Positions 40,340 through 53,225 of a DNA stretch of 64,000 bases are shown piece after piece. This DNA is from Imbricaverruca yamaguchii. Its lineage: Eukaryota; Arthropoda; Thecostraca; Neoverrucidae. Position 1 is the first letter of the stretch, and each line of letters starts with the position of its first letter. Under the pieces are notes generated by a model. The model searched no databases. It was not told the DNA's origin and worked only from the letters and a program-made list of their open reading frames with translations. A program made the position numbers and the translations under genes. The DNA is taken from contig JAOTOL010001502.1 in assembly GCA_034440575.1 (NCBI GenBank), positions 992,001 to 1,056,000 on the forward strand, in the 5' to 3' direction.

Positions 40340-42100
40340 CACCACGCTTAACATTTTAAGCATTCCTTGAATTCACATCATTATCTGATGTGATTTGAAG
40401 GAAGCTAATATTCATTTCTATGGGAAATGAAAACTCAGCAATTCAACAGTTCAAGTTCATGTGCTCATATCTAGAAAAAAAGTAATTTCACCAAGATAAT
40501 AATATTAATATCGTTCAATATTTTTTCTTCAGACACTAGGAAAAACACTTATTTTGACAATGTCGGTACATGCTATACACCACCACATAAAAATATGGTA
40601 GGTGTGGGGAAATGGGGTTTTTGGTGACTAACGAAGAACACTGATGTCAAATTACAAAAATAACCTAACTGAATCTAACGTAACCAAGTGATGTTGGACC
40701 TCCTAAAACATACTCGTGTTCGGTCATCTTAAACCTACTGATGTTGTATGCTGATGTTGAACGTGATTCATCAAGGAAATGGCAGACCCATTTTACCTTA
40801 ATTACACCATTGCATCATTTGTGCACCGTATATTAATCCACCTAGTTGCATGGAAACTCAGTTAGTGGAAATATACATTTTGCATCCTAGGCTGAATCAT
40901 TACTCATTACCCCAAATCTGTCATCATTACCCCATGTAGAAAGTGCTGGCCATTATTCTGCTGGAATATCATGAAGAAAAAGGCTAAATATAGCCACATA
41001 TAAATATTAGATCGGTCCACCAGTGCATAGCGTTTGAAAAAAGTTGAAAAGTTGTTGCTCCTAAAAGCCTTTCACTTGACGTGCTAACTATCTGAGCCGA
41101 ATTTCAGGTCAATCGGATAATATCTGGAGGTGGCTCCATTTTGACATTTGCTGTTCGTAGATTAATGCAGGCAACCTAACGATCCCATCCAATCCGCATG
41201 AACAGCTAACACCTCTGTACACCTTCATATCAGTAGCCATGCGACTACATTTATATTTTTCAACCTTAGCACATACCCTAAGCGTTATAGCAACGAAATC
41301 AGCTGAGTGTAGACACAATTACAGCTGTTTGCGCGCGTAAGCGCCTCGGCGACTCGGCAGGGAAGGGGCCTTATAGAGTGCACGCTTCAACGTGGCGAGT
41401 GTGGCTAGGTTTGAGCGCGGATGGTGCTGGCTGGTTGGTTGTTGTGTGGTAAATCGACACTTTGTGAGAAGTGACATAATCGGAAGTTAGAACGTCGGAC
41501 TAGGATTAGTAATTTGCAACGACAGGTTCAAAGAGGGAAAACATCGGAGTCAATTAATGTAGCGTTGATCTCCGGACCCAACTATCTACCGGGCAGTTCT
41601 ATTTCGGATCCGTGAATTTTGTACGCAGCTTCGCTTTTTGCCAGTGTGTTTTTGTCATCAGGACAAACACGATCTTACCGGCTCGGTAGCGTACTTTGAT
41701 AATACATACACTACCTGAGGGTTCGGGGGGTCCGTGGTTCGATTCTGTCTCGGTTGGCAGAACTTTCCGTGGACCGGCTCCCTACCAGGAGTTGAAACAA
41801 GGTAGTGATCGCTGTCTCGGGTGAACGCTGACCAAGCGGCGCCCGCGGCATTGGGATCACGAACGTGATTCGCCTCCGAATCCGACTCGAGTGAAACGAG
41901 CCAGACGAGACCGAGTGTGTGAATGGCTACTTGTGCTTTGTGCCTTGGACAATTCGTATGGCACTTTATATCTAATACAGTTTTGTATTCTTGTTATTTT
42001 TTGCCATTTATTGTTATTGTACACGACTAAAGTACGAGCAGTAGGTATGGGCGCCAATGTCTATCCCAAATTAGGATGATGTTGCATTGGATTGGAGATG
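40340..42100. other. non-coding stretch with one tRNA-like patch
   Basis: Mostly AT-rich. At 41685-41755 lies ACCGGCTCGGTAGCGTAC…GTGGTTCGATTCTGTC, a tRNA-like A/B box pair (degenerate SINE head). GC-rich sequence at 41330-41440 has no supported gene. Confidence 0.45.
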
Positions 42101-43137
42101 CATAAAGACATAACGACATAAAGGCATAAAAGATTAGTGCAACTATGAGCCACAGGGGCCCTTCTTGGTTGCACTCTGTACACTGAACCAGTTGCCCACG
42201 AAATCTGTCAATCAGCCCTCCCTGTCATACTGAAAAGCAAGCCCTCTATTCTTATAATGATTGTCTATGCTGTTTTTAAAGATGTTCAATGTGCTGCTAC
42301 TGACGATGTTTTCTGGCAGCTGGTTCCAGTGTTCCACTACCCTGTTGGTGAAGAAAGTTTGCCTTAACCTTGCTCTGCTGTGGTTAACTTTAATTTTGAA
42401 TTTATGACCTCTAATTGCATCATTTCTGTTAAATTCAAACATTTCCCCAAGGTATCCCCTCTCCAGACCATTGACAAATTTAAAGACCTCGATGAGATCT
42501 CCTCTCAGCCTTCTATATCTAAGTGAAAACATATTCAATTTCTTCAATCTTTCCTCATATGCCAGGTTGCTTATGCCATTAACCATTTTTGTAGCCCTCT
42601 TTTGTACTCTCTCTAAAAGCCAACAATCTTTTTCATAGCTAGGAGACCAAGCTTGGATGCAGTATTCCAAATGTGGCCTGACGTATGCACAGTAAAGCTT
42701 CCTAATCACTTCCTCACTTCTGTATGATACATTCCTATTTATTGCCCCGAGCATTCTCAGTGCCTTCTTCCTGGCTTCCTTGGTCTGTTCTGATGCCCCC
42801 AGTTTTGTGTTTAGAATAACACCTAAATCCTTCTCCTGTTGAGTCACTGATAGCACTTGGCCACCCATCAAGTATGGAGCCTTCATATGCTGCTTACCTA
42901 CATGCATGATTTTGCACTTATCAAAGTTAAATTTCATTTGCCATTCTTCGGACCACTTCACAAGTTCGTCTAAGTCTTTTTGCAGCGAGATATGCTCATC
43001 CTGACCTGTTATTGCTTTAAAGACCTTCAAATCATCCGCAAATTTCAAAACTTTACTGCTTAGGCCACTTTCAATGTTATTTACAAATATAATGAACAGT
43101 AATGGCCCTAGTACTGACCCCTGGGGGACTCCACTAG
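42101..43137 (-). mobile_element. CR1/L2-like LINE, copy B (5'-truncated, open frame)
   Basis: A single open frame of 310 codons (42212-43144) covers RT motif B (GVPQGSVLGPLLFIIF), motif C (FADD intact) and the C-terminal region ending in YDREG. It is truncated inside motif B at about 43137 and ends 3' in TTTATGTC-type repeats (42101-42131). It is very close to copies A and D. It lacks motif A and the endonuclease, so it is a dead-on-arrival insertion. Confidence 0.9.
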
Positions 43138-43880
43138 AATGCAAAACGACAAATGTCCGAAGCTTGTGACCAGCACAAAACCTAGCCCAAACGATCGCTA
43201 AAATACCCCAAGCTTACTCTACCTTAACATATAAATAAGTAATATTGAGCATCGAACGTTCAGTGATACAAAAAAGGCGCCGCATTTACGGGTAGGGTAG
43301 TACACAGCACAGCTATGGGAACAAACGTGCATTTTGGAGCCACCTCCAAAAATTGTTCAAATGGTCCAATTGTTGGCAGGGGAACTCACCATGAGGTATG
43401 TAATAGGGGCACCCTTTAGGAACATGACATTTAAAACTTTTTGCAATTTGGACCTCTCTAATAAATATATGCACTCATTTTTTTATAATAAAACCTGGTT
43501 TGGGCTTTTCATGCATGACTGCCTATACTGTGTTTTTCCATCTTTCCATGCTCCCAAGTAGCCAGCCTTGTTCTTAATTCAACACAGTTTATGGAAGTGT
43601 TTTATGATACTAGGAAGAAGCTGCAAGTAAGCCTTAAGCTCTTGGAAGCCTAAAATGCACCTGTGAACTTCACCAGCTCCATACACAAAAAAATAACTAT
43701 GCAATCGGACCTTTATATTTTGGAAGAGCAGGTCCACCATTGATGAACACCACCACCTTTTTGGTACTTATGTGCTGAACATGGTATGGGAGACATCTAA
43801 GGGTAGGTGTTCGGAAAACAGAACGTGTTCAGATGCACCCCCTCTTCCCCTACTCTGGTGCCATTTTCAGGCTTTTGAGA
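43138..43880. other. non-coding stretch
   Basis: No gene or repeat was recognised. Confidence 0.4.
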
Positions 43881-43914
43881 GCAGTCAGCTCAAGAAAACT
43901 GCAAGGAAGTGACC

Positions 43915-44135
43915 TCCGATATTTTGTGCAATTACACCAGTACTTTCAACGGCTACAAATAATTGGTACCACAACGGCTACAGTGAGGTAATCCTGTACA
44001 ACCACATACATATTTAGAATATGACACAACATTACAGAGCAATTGTATGTTTTAAAGTTGCTCTATGTGAGTGGCTGGAGGATTTTCATAGAAAGAACCA
44101 TGTGAATATAGATACCTTGTTCAATTTTAAAACTT
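43915..44135 (+). pseudogene. unrecognised transposon-like coding fragment, copy 2
   Basis: The plus frame from about 43927 reads AITPV…TATNNWYHNGYSE and CFKVALCEWLEDF, with one in-frame TAG. It is the counterpart of 12060-12312. Function unknown. Confidence 0.45.
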
Positions 44136-44139
44136 GAAA

Positions 44140-44640
44140 AAGTGCGATTTTGGGGCCTCGTGGTCACTTGTTTGGGTCCCTTGCGCGAGTTTTAGTGGCC
44201 ACGACACATTTTGGTGTCCCAACACGTTCTGTAGGCTTTTGGAGCCATTGGATCTCACAGTTAATTTTCGTGTCCGGTCTGTTTTTAGTTTCCCCGGCTT
44301 AATTTTTGGGTGATCCCAACGATACTTGTAGAGTCCCAGTGCGACCTATCATGCCTCTAGAGTGACTACCAGGGGTTCGGGCGAGAATTATTGGCACCCC
44401 AGTTCGGGCAGCGTGATATGCAGGAGGTCCCAGCCCGACCGTTTGTGGACCAGACGTGATTTTATTGAACCCGGCACGACTTTTTGGGTTCCCAGCGGGA
44501 TTTTTTCAGGGGCACAGTGGATGCCTTTCATGCCCCAGCGTCATTATCAGGAGCCCCGCGCGACTTTTGGGGACACCCAACGTGATTCGTCTGAGCCCCG
44601 CGCGATTTTTGGGAAATCAAGCGGAATTTTGAGGGAGAAT
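44140..44640. repeat. highly degenerate minisatellite
   Basis: A loose unit of about 25-30 bp with the core CCCCGCGCGACTTTTGGG recurs across this stretch (clearest at 44555-44615). It is strongly diverged. Confidence 0.5.
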
Positions 44641-45560
44641 GGCTCAATTTTTTCTCTCCTGAGCTCAGCGGATTATTGAGGGCCCACAACCTATCAGGAG
44701 ATGGGGAAACTGTCCACAATGCCCTCCACCCATTCGGTATGCCACTGCGCAATGCAATACTGCAATATAAGAATCCAGGAGTAGTTCATCTAGTTCATCA
44801 CTCACACGTGAATTCAACTCCCAAGTTCTTTAGACAGTTTGAGGAAAGTCTAACATCTGCTACATGGATTGGCACGGATGGATTGTAAGGCAATAGGGAT
44901 GCAGTGGAATTCAGACCACAGTGGTTATACTGCAATACGTGTATTTTTCCACATGCTACTTGGAGATGAATGCGCTCCTGAACTTTGGTCAGGGTTGGAG
45001 TTGGATGTAGATGGAGCAGAACTGAAGACCATAACATGTGGCTGAAAGGACTTCTACATTCAAAGGAATACATTTCCTTCATCCGCTTTAAATATGATTC
45101 AAGGAAGCACTGTCATCGATTTTAAACATGAAAAAAGAGTTAGCCACCTGTTGTTTGTATTGCTCTTGGAGTGAATGTGTTGTCTTGTTAGTGAACTGAC
45201 CACTTATATGACGATATATGAATACTTTAACTTGGCCTGCTTCTGTCATGAAAACTTTTCATTTTCCAATGATATGAATATCAATTGCATTGAAAGTACA
45301 TCGGAAAACATCAGAATAACTCATCATCCACAAACCGGTGTATGGATGTAGATGAATTTATCATGTTTCTTAGCACATATGATGCATATCTGTTCTGCAA
45401 ATTGGTAACTGAGTAAATGTTGTCAGCCCAGGATTCCATTCCTGAAAATATAGCACTTTCAACATGGCATTGCTCTTTATGAGGCAATAAGTGTAATGCT
45501 CTCATGCAGCATGCAGCTGGAAGTTCATCAGGTGCACAAAAAGACAAAAAGAGGCATTAT
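44641..45560. other. non-coding stretch
   Basis: Small ORFs (44676-44888 plus, 45311-45547 minus) are unrecognised. No repeat was established. Confidence 0.4.
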
Positions 45561-45569
45561 TGCGGTCCA

Positions 45570-47400
45570 AGGTAACTACAAAACAAATTTTACACCTATC
45601 TTACTTCCATGAATGATTTCAAGGTTTGGCCTAGGTATGTTAGGCTAGGCTGTTATAAGTTATTTTTTCCTTTTAACACAAATGTTTTTCTTCAAAAACA
45701 GTTCAAGTTAGATTAGGTTAGGCTAAGCTTTTTACTTTGCAAATGTTTTAACCAAAAACTGTTCGGAAATTGTCCATTAGAAAAATAATTTCATTTCATG
45801 CATGGAAGGCTAGGCTAGGTTACGTAAGGTTATGTTGCATCTTTTTCTTTACTCTGAAAATTATTTTTCATCTTATCACATCCAAGCCCCTTTTTGGGGG
45901 TCATTTACCTCCCTATTGAAAAGTATGCATCTGCAGAGGAAATGTGTGGTCATATGGTGTTCAATACATTAATGAATATTGCATTAAAAAAAAATCAATT
46001 AAATAGTCAGAAATTACCATAAACATCAAAATTACCGAAAAACCAGGTATTATTGCAACTTAAAGTAACCACCAGACAAGTTTCATACACATTTTAGCTC
46101 CATGAAGCATACAACGAAGCTATGGTTAGTTAAGTTTGGTCAAGTTAGGCTTTGTTGTAATAAAAAAAAATTGGAAATATATTTAAAGCATAATCATTTT
46201 CTTTGAAAAAACAGTTCAGGTTAGTTTAGGTCATGTTAGGTTAGCTTTTTAAGTTGAAAATGGCTGAGAAAAAAAATCCCCGGAAAATTTCAACGAAAAA
46301 ATTAATTTCTTACATTGAAACTTGGGCCAGATTATGTAAGGTTATCTTAAATCTTTTTAACGTTGATTTTATGCAATATTGCCTAACTCCACACCCCTTT
46401 TTGGGTGTTCTTTTTACTCCCCATTGAAAAATGTGCATTGGTAGTGGAAAGGATGATAAATTTGTGCGTTTAGGTGTTTTATTAATCTTTGGAATACATA
46501 TTTTCAATGCAATGTTCATGAAAGTGACTAAGATGATAGTACCACTCATTTTCTGTGCAAATTCTTCCTTTTAACGTTGCGAGGAAAATAACCCAAAATG
46601 GGCTTTGAGTTAGGTAGCATAGCATAAAACAAATACATTGAGAATGCAACATAACTCAACCTAACTTTAGCCTAGCCTGCCTTTGGAGAAAATAATTATA
46701 AAAAACAAAACTGGAAAAATATCAGGCAATTTACTTTCTTAAAATTTAAAAATGAAAAACTCAACCAAACCTAGCCTAACCAGAATGATTGTGCTTTAAG
46801 GTGGTAGCAAGACAAGTTTATACACACATTTTCCTCCATAAAGGAAACAATTTGCTAGGTTTTGTTAGGCGAGGTTAGTATGGGTGTTTTCAATTGCGTC
46901 TTTCCCTCCAAAAATAGCCCCAACATTTAACAGAAAATGGATTTTTTTCTTCACAATAACTTATGTTAGATTAGGTTAGGCTTGGTTAGGTTTTTCTATT
47001 TAAAAAAAGGAAAAAATATATTGCACGAAATTTTTAAAATGTTATGTGTTGGTTTTGTTTTTGTCCAAAGGTTAGGTAAGGTTAGGTTCGTATATTATTT
47101 TAATTTTTTAAACATTCATTTTATCCTGCCACCTTATTCACAGCCCTTTTTGGGTTATTTTGCTCACAACCTGAAAAACAGGCTATTGTACAGAAAATGA
47201 GTGGTCCCATCATCTTAGTCACATTCATAAATATTACATTGAACTGATGAATTCCAAGAATTTACAAAACACCTTAAAACACAAATTCACCAAAATGATT
47301 GGTCGCAGCATGTTCATCATATTCCTAAACATTGCATAAAAAAATAGGATAAATCAGAAATTACCTTAAGATGCAAATTTACCCAAGTGTGCCAACCCCT
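45570..47400. repeat. diverged tandem repeats related to the hAT interior, with TTAGG-like tracts
   Basis: At least three diverged blocks share the order GGTTAGG-type tract, AAAA-rich text, CCCTTTTTGGGTCATTTT-type text, TTGAAAA, then TGTGTGGTC and ATTCATAAATATTGCA. The same order appears inside the hAT copies (for example 2855-3000 and 19930-20080), so this region probably derives from hAT-related sequence. Confidence 0.5.
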
Positions 47401-47803
47401 GACGGAAATGCAACCTTGGGTGCCTCAATTCTGTGCAGAAAAAGCGCGAAGAGCATTGCAATGAAAATATGAATCAAAGCAAACTAAAACCAGCTCCTAT
47501 TGAAGACGAATATGGTAGTTATGTGGTATTAACATAGAATTCCTGATTACAAATCAGAAAAAGGTATGGACTGGACTTGTTGAAGCTTACCTACCAATTT
47601 CTTCATCTACTGTTCCTAAATACTGCGCGCAATTGCGTCACAAATGTCTCACCTCCGTCATATTTGTCGACCGCAACCGCAAATTTGAACTCAAGATTCT
47701 GTGATTTCTGTTCGTCCGTCCAACTAGCAACAGATTCACATTGATATTGAGATTGATATTGGTCGGAAGAGCAGGCTCAAGAGAGATATTCAAGGTCAAA
47801 GGT
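47401..47803. other. non-coding stretch
   Basis: No gene or repeat was recognised. Confidence 0.4.
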
Positions 47804-47816
47804 CGTGGTCACTGTG

Positions 47817-47982
47817 TTGGTTGGTTGGTCATTCGTTTTACGACACATCGACCTATGAGTCATGTAGCGTCTCCAATCTCTCACGCCGATTGGTCGCGGG
47901 CGAAGAGTAGCGATAGGTGAGACTCGAACCCACAACATTTCGATTGTGAGACGAGCAACTTACCCCAAGGCTACTCGTTCCC
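47817..47982 (-). mobile_element. tRNA-headed SINE, same family as 10268-10427
   Basis: The reverse complement begins GGGAACGAGTAGCCTTGGGG (A box), then GGTTCGAGTCTCACC (B box), core ACCAATCGGCGTGAGAG and tail GTGTCGTAAAACGAATGACC. It is flanked by a 13-bp near-perfect duplication (CGTGGTCACTGTG at 47804-47816; CGTGGTCATTGTG at 47983-47995). Confidence 0.82.
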
Positions 47983-47995
47983 CGTGGTCATTGTG

Positions 47996-48700
47996 GTCCG
48001 ACTATCCATATTCCTTTCAAAATTTGCACACGGGTAGAACTCGACGCACTAATTATCATGAGCATAAAAGCTAAGAGGGGCGTTCAGAAACAGCTGGATT
48101 ATTCGAGTCAAAACTTGTTTCGGTGCAAATATTTTGCAATTATAACTACGCACGAAACGAATATCAATGTGCACGCCAAGCTATATTGATATTCGATTCC
48201 TACCGGTGGAACATCGTGTAAACGATCATACTGATAGAGCTCGGCACCCTGATTATCAGGAGCACAATGAAGGAATCGTATTACTAAACACTACGGAGAT
48301 ATTAGGGGTCAAAGGTCAAAGGTCATCGAGATCGGACTCCTGATTTCCTTCAAAATTTGTACACGGGTAGTACTCGATGCACTAATCATCTTGAGCACAA
48401 AAGCTAAGAGGGGCGTTCATAAACAGCTGAGATATCCAAGATCAGAGGTCAGAGTCCATGAGGTCGGGTTCTTCAGATTCAGTTCAAAATTAGCATATGG
48501 GGAGAGCTCGACGCATTGATCATCATAACCGTAAAAGCTAAGAGGGGCGTTCATAAACAGCAGGATTATTCGGGTCAAAACTTCTCCCGGGGCAAAAATT
48601 CTGCAATAATAAATACGCACGAAACGAACATCAATCTGCACGTCATGTCAGTGTCCATGTCCTGCATGTCTGCATGTCACAGTCAAGGGGTGTCGATTTA
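47996..48700. repeat. array of diverged 150-170 bp units
   Basis: About three to four units, each with CTCGACGCA…ATCATGAGCA and GCTAAGAGGGGCGTTCA…AACAG. An inverted pair of the same unit lies at 52990-53225, and both sites carry GGGGTGTCGATTT just outside. Confidence 0.75.
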
Positions 48701-48880
48701 AAAAAAAACATCGGGGGCGAAGTGTACTACCCCTCCTCCCCATCCTCAAAACAAAAACTCATCGGATTTCGCACACTATGTTTTCAAACCTTAATAATTC
48801 TGATTTTTTTCACGATGCATATGTTTATGCTTTTTCAGCATCCTCGCCAACGGGAAAATCGTCCAGTAGCAGGTGAAGTC
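48701..48880. repeat. single-arm relative of the foldback element
   Basis: AAAAACTCATCGGATTTCGC and TTTTTCAGCAT…CTCGCCAACGGGAAAAT match the left arm of 35023-36366. Confidence 0.65.
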
Positions 48881-50785
48881 ACATAAGCAAAGAGCAGTGC
48901 ACAGTACATGTCAATACAAACTGTGAGGCATAGCATGCTACTACAGTGTCATACAGTGGACTCGGGTAAATCGTCATTGTCGACGTTATCGTCACCGTTA
49001 TCGTAATCTTCAGCGTCGCCGTCGCTCTCCCCTCCCGATTGCAGGCTAAAACACATCGGCCTTGATGGAGCATCGTAGCACAGCAGGCCTGAACTGTGAT
49101 GACGATGGGTGAAGTTATTTCCTTGGTGCCTAACATTAGGGAGGGACGAAGCAAAAGTTTTGGTTGGGTGAGTTCGGGGCCAGGAAAGGGGCACAGCTTT
49201 CACAAAATCATAGCAATCGAAAACAATGTCCTCTGATCAAACATGTGCACTGATGTAGTTATCTTGATCGCCGAGTTTAGTCAGTCACCGCACACCACAC
49301 CAATCAAACTAAAATGCACAGCGAATCATATGCATCAATTAACGTAATCGTCTTACCATTTGTTTCACAACAGTTTAAAAATTTCACCCGTACCCAATGG
49401 CGCAGCCAAGAGCAAGAGTTGGAAACACTGGGTACATGCCTCCCCGGTCACGGCTAAGGAATTCGAGGTCAGCCCTGGAGATTCCCAGAAGTGCTATCTG
49501 ACGGCTTGGAAATTGCTATGTCGGCTTCAATTTTTTGTTTGGCTCTGGAGTAGAAAATATAAAGTACACAACTTGGAAAATTGGGAATAATGTCAGAAAC
49601 CAAAACAGTGTTCAAATCGTTGGAATTGGAACAGTCAACTCACCAGGTGTGTTGCAACAGGAACATTTTTTACTGCAGCCCTGTTAATACTTGTAATCCT
49701 TTCCCTCCAAAAGGTTAAGTGCGGAGTTTTCTATACCTTTGGTGGTGGTTGGACCCACCATATTCGCTTTCTTGACCTCATTTACCAAGTTGATTCCTAA
49801 TTGCCTTGAAATTGACTTCGGACGGATCAAGGCGGATAATATTCCAAAAATCTCCAAAATGTCACCATTCGCAGTAGTTGCAGCATAGCAACACCAAATC
49901 CAGAGCATTCTGTCCTTTCATCCAATCAAATAACTCTGCCTTTCCAAATTTTAACCAAGGTCAAGGTTATTAAACAGAGGTTAGGTTAAAACATCCCTTC
50001 TTATTGCAGTACGGGGAAAACATTCCATGCAGAACTTGATAAAATAATGATATGAACATTCTGCTTTCAAATATGTGGCAAGGTTAATGATGTTAGGTCA
50101 GGTCAAGTATTATGCACATTTTACACTGCCATCTTTTGTGTGGAGTTGAGATATTTGTGCGCGTCAGCTGCCTTGGCGACATTGCGCCCGCAATGTCGTC
50201 TTATGCCGAATGCTACTGTTCCTTGTGAATTGAAATTTTAATTAGGTTTTAGAGCCACCGAAGTAGTACACCAGGGCATTGTGTGAACAAACAATGATCC
50301 GAGATGACCCGGTTTCGTGTGACTGAACCTTATTATATAAAGCAAATATAAGACATATAAAGAGCAAGTATAAAGAGGTGCAAAATGTCGGACAGTAGGA
50401 ACACATGGCAGACGTAAGGAGTCTTCATATAGGTGCGGGGGACACGAATAAGGCCACAAGGGTGCCGCGCCCAAAAACATTTCTCTTCGCGCTGTTGTCA
50501 GTACCTGTAATCATTACCCTAGTGGAAGTAAAATCAGTCTCGTTGCTGACAGAATTTGCTTTTCTGATGTCATCAATATCCATTGATCGAAATGCACAAC
50601 AAGAGCAGCTGTGTCTCAAGCATATTAAATGGCTTTGAGGAATTGGAAAATATTACTACATGGGTGACATTGGTACCTATTAATGATAAGATGTAAGGAA
50701 GAATACGAAGAAAGTGACAACTAATGTACACAAAACTGCTCGGAAAGACGATGCAAAGCCGTGACTACTTGCACGCCGTTCACCA
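48881..50785. other. non-coding stretch with one acidic ORF
   Basis: A minus-strand ORF (48949-49203, 84 codons) ends in an acidic stretch (DGDAEDYDNGDDNVDNDD). It could be a gene fragment but has no recognisable domain. The rest is unrecognised. Confidence 0.3.
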
Positions 50786-51101
50786 TGACTGACCAGGGTC
50801 GTGGAGTACGTACCGTCTACCAGTGTTGGATTTATACTTTGCAATCCTGGATGATGAGAGGAAAATTTCTGAGTGATGGAATACGGAGAGGATGTTTTCC
50901 TTCAAACATTTGCATCAGAATCGCACTTTGAAGTTTCAAGTGAATCTTGAGCACTACCACAGGGCACAGGGTACATTGTCGAACAACGCCACCAAACGTC
51001 CAATTTGAAAACACATGGAGGAAACAACATGGAGGATAATTTTGCGAAGAGGATAATGCTATGAATTGCAAAAATACAGGAAAGCCGTTTTTCGACCCTG
51101 A

Positions 51102-51650
51102 CGTCCACTGTGGCGGGCCAAGTTCGCAGAGCACACCGTCCACTGTGGCGGACCGGGTCTGTGGAGCACACCTTCTGCTATGGCGGACCAGAGCCACAAA
51201 GCACACCATCCACTCTGGCGGACCAGTGCCGCATAGCACCGTAACGGACCGGAGTCGCGGAGTACACCGTCCACTGCGGCGGACCAGGGCAGCGGAGTAC
51301 ATCATCAACTATGGCAGACCAGGGTCGCGGAGTATATCATCCACTGTGGTGGACCGGGACCGTGTGGCACACCTACTATGACGGACTAGGGCTCCGAAGC
51401 ATAGCGTCCACTGCGGCGGATCACGACCACTGAGTACATCATCTACTGTGGTGGATCAGGGTCGCGAAGCAAACCATACACTGTGGCGGATCACGGCCGT
51501 GGACTACGCCGTCCATTGAAACGGACCGGGGCCGCGGAGCACACCGTACAATGTGGAGGAAGAGGGCCGTGGAGTATACCGTCCATTGCAACGGACCGGG
51601 GCTGCGTAGCACACCGTCCACTGTGGCGGACCGGAGCCGCGGAGTACATG
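51102..51650. repeat. 35-bp minisatellite, about 15 units
   Basis: The unit is near GTCCACTGTGGCGGACC followed by GGGTCGCGGAGCACACC, 35 bp, with variation between units and two irregular ones near 51235 and 51380. A lone unit is visible near 50786-50815. The ORFs here come from the repeat. Confidence 0.92.
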
Positions 51651-51654
51651 CGAA

Positions 51655-52985
51655 ACAAGGGGCTTTTAGTTAGGTAACATAGCATAAAAATTGTTTTAAA
51701 AAATGCAACAAAACCTAACCTAACCTATCGTAATCTTTTAAGAACAAAAAAAAACTGAAGTTTTTTTTAATGTCAAGCAATTTATTTTCTGAACATTATC
51801 AACATTAAAAAGAAACATAACCCAGCCTAACCTAGCCCGCGCACGTCCGGGGGAGGGGCAGATATCTGCCCCTCTGGTTTTTCCTCATTTACCGCCAAAC
51901 TAATAGGGGTAGCAAGGCCAAACCTCGCATAGCTGTTCATTGGTCATTTCCGCATATCCTCATACATTTTTAATCGTGGGTCATCTCAGATTAGGTCACC
52001 AGGTCAGGCGAAGTGGCCCAACTGCACTCGAAGTTCTAGGTGGCATAACTTCCACAATAATTGGGCGATTGATTTCAAACTTATAGCATGTCATGATCTC
52101 ATCAGGGACCATAATATGTATATCGGTTTTTATCGTAGCATTGACCTTAGGTCAGGTCGCTGCCATGGCTTCCCCATTATAGTGCTATGGTAAAATATAC
52201 AAATGTTTCCTAGTTATATATTTGCGCTCGGAATGAACTCACAACGGTTGTGGCATGTAGATGGAAGGTATACTCAATGCTACCGCTGACATTTTTCCTC
52301 AGTGACCTCACCAAGGTCTCTGAGGTTACTTGAGATCACTACACATTTATGCGCATTACATCGCACTGTATTGAGCTAGAAGGCTGAAATTACCGTCATT
52401 GTGCTTGTATCGTCAAGACGTGTCGATTGATATCTTACATGACCTCACTAGGCCTTGACCTGAGGTTATAAGAAGGCTATTGGTTCAATGCGGGCCCCTG
52501 AATCAAAATGTCTCCGGTTCGAGGCGGGCTCTGGTTAAAACGGCACCCCAGATTTTCAGCTAATTCAAAGGACCCCTGATTCGAGCCACAGATCCGCTTC
52601 GCGGACCCCTAGCCAGGGCTCTGAGTAGGGTGGTCCACTCCGAGCCCAAAAAAAAATGTCGGGGTGGGGGGCCATGACCCCTTGGCCCCCCTGGTTGCGC
52701 TACTGTCTCAGCCACTGTCGCTGCCATTCGCAAAAGGCGGGACTCAGCATGCCTACTGAACCGTCCACCATCCATGGCGGCACCAGGAAACCCATGCATC
52801 CAAATTACTTTTCAGGTGAATGCTTTGTCAAATCATCCAAGCGCCGGCGATGCTTGACATAGGACACGACATATGACATTAATCGTCACGATGTTCACCT
52901 GTAAGAATTGAATATCAATGCATTGATATTAGGTTTGTGCTTATTCATAATCGCTGAACATTAACTCTGGGAGAAATTGCGGCTC
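51655..52985. other. non-coding stretch
   Basis: Contains GCACGTCCGGGGGAGGGGCAG near 51841, recalled near 56447-56495 (GCACGTCCGG…GGGGGAGGCAG), a small dispersed repeat. No gene is supported. Confidence 0.4.
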
Positions 52986-52989
52986 AACT

Positions 52990-53225
52990 AATCCAGCTGT
53001 TTATTAACGCCCATCGTAGCTTTTGTGCTCATGATCGTCGGTGCATCCTGGACTACAAGTGTGCCAAATTTAATGTTTCTTTTTTAGTCCCACCACAACG
53101 ACCACGAATTTCGACCTTGAACATCTCAGCTGTTCATCAACGCCCCTCTTAGCTTTTATGATCATGATAATAAGTGCATCGAATTCTATCAGTGTGCAAA
53201 TTTTGAAGGAATCTGAAGAGTTCGA
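52990..53225. repeat. inverted pair of the 150-170 bp unit from 47996-48700
   Basis: Two units reading TGTTCATCAACGCCCCTCTTAGC on the plus strand, the reverse of the units at 48070-48560. Confidence 0.7.

Noticed and set aside
51061..51381. 106-codon ORF as a repeat protein
   Set aside because: The 35-bp unit is not a multiple of three and the ORF follows the minisatellite by chance.
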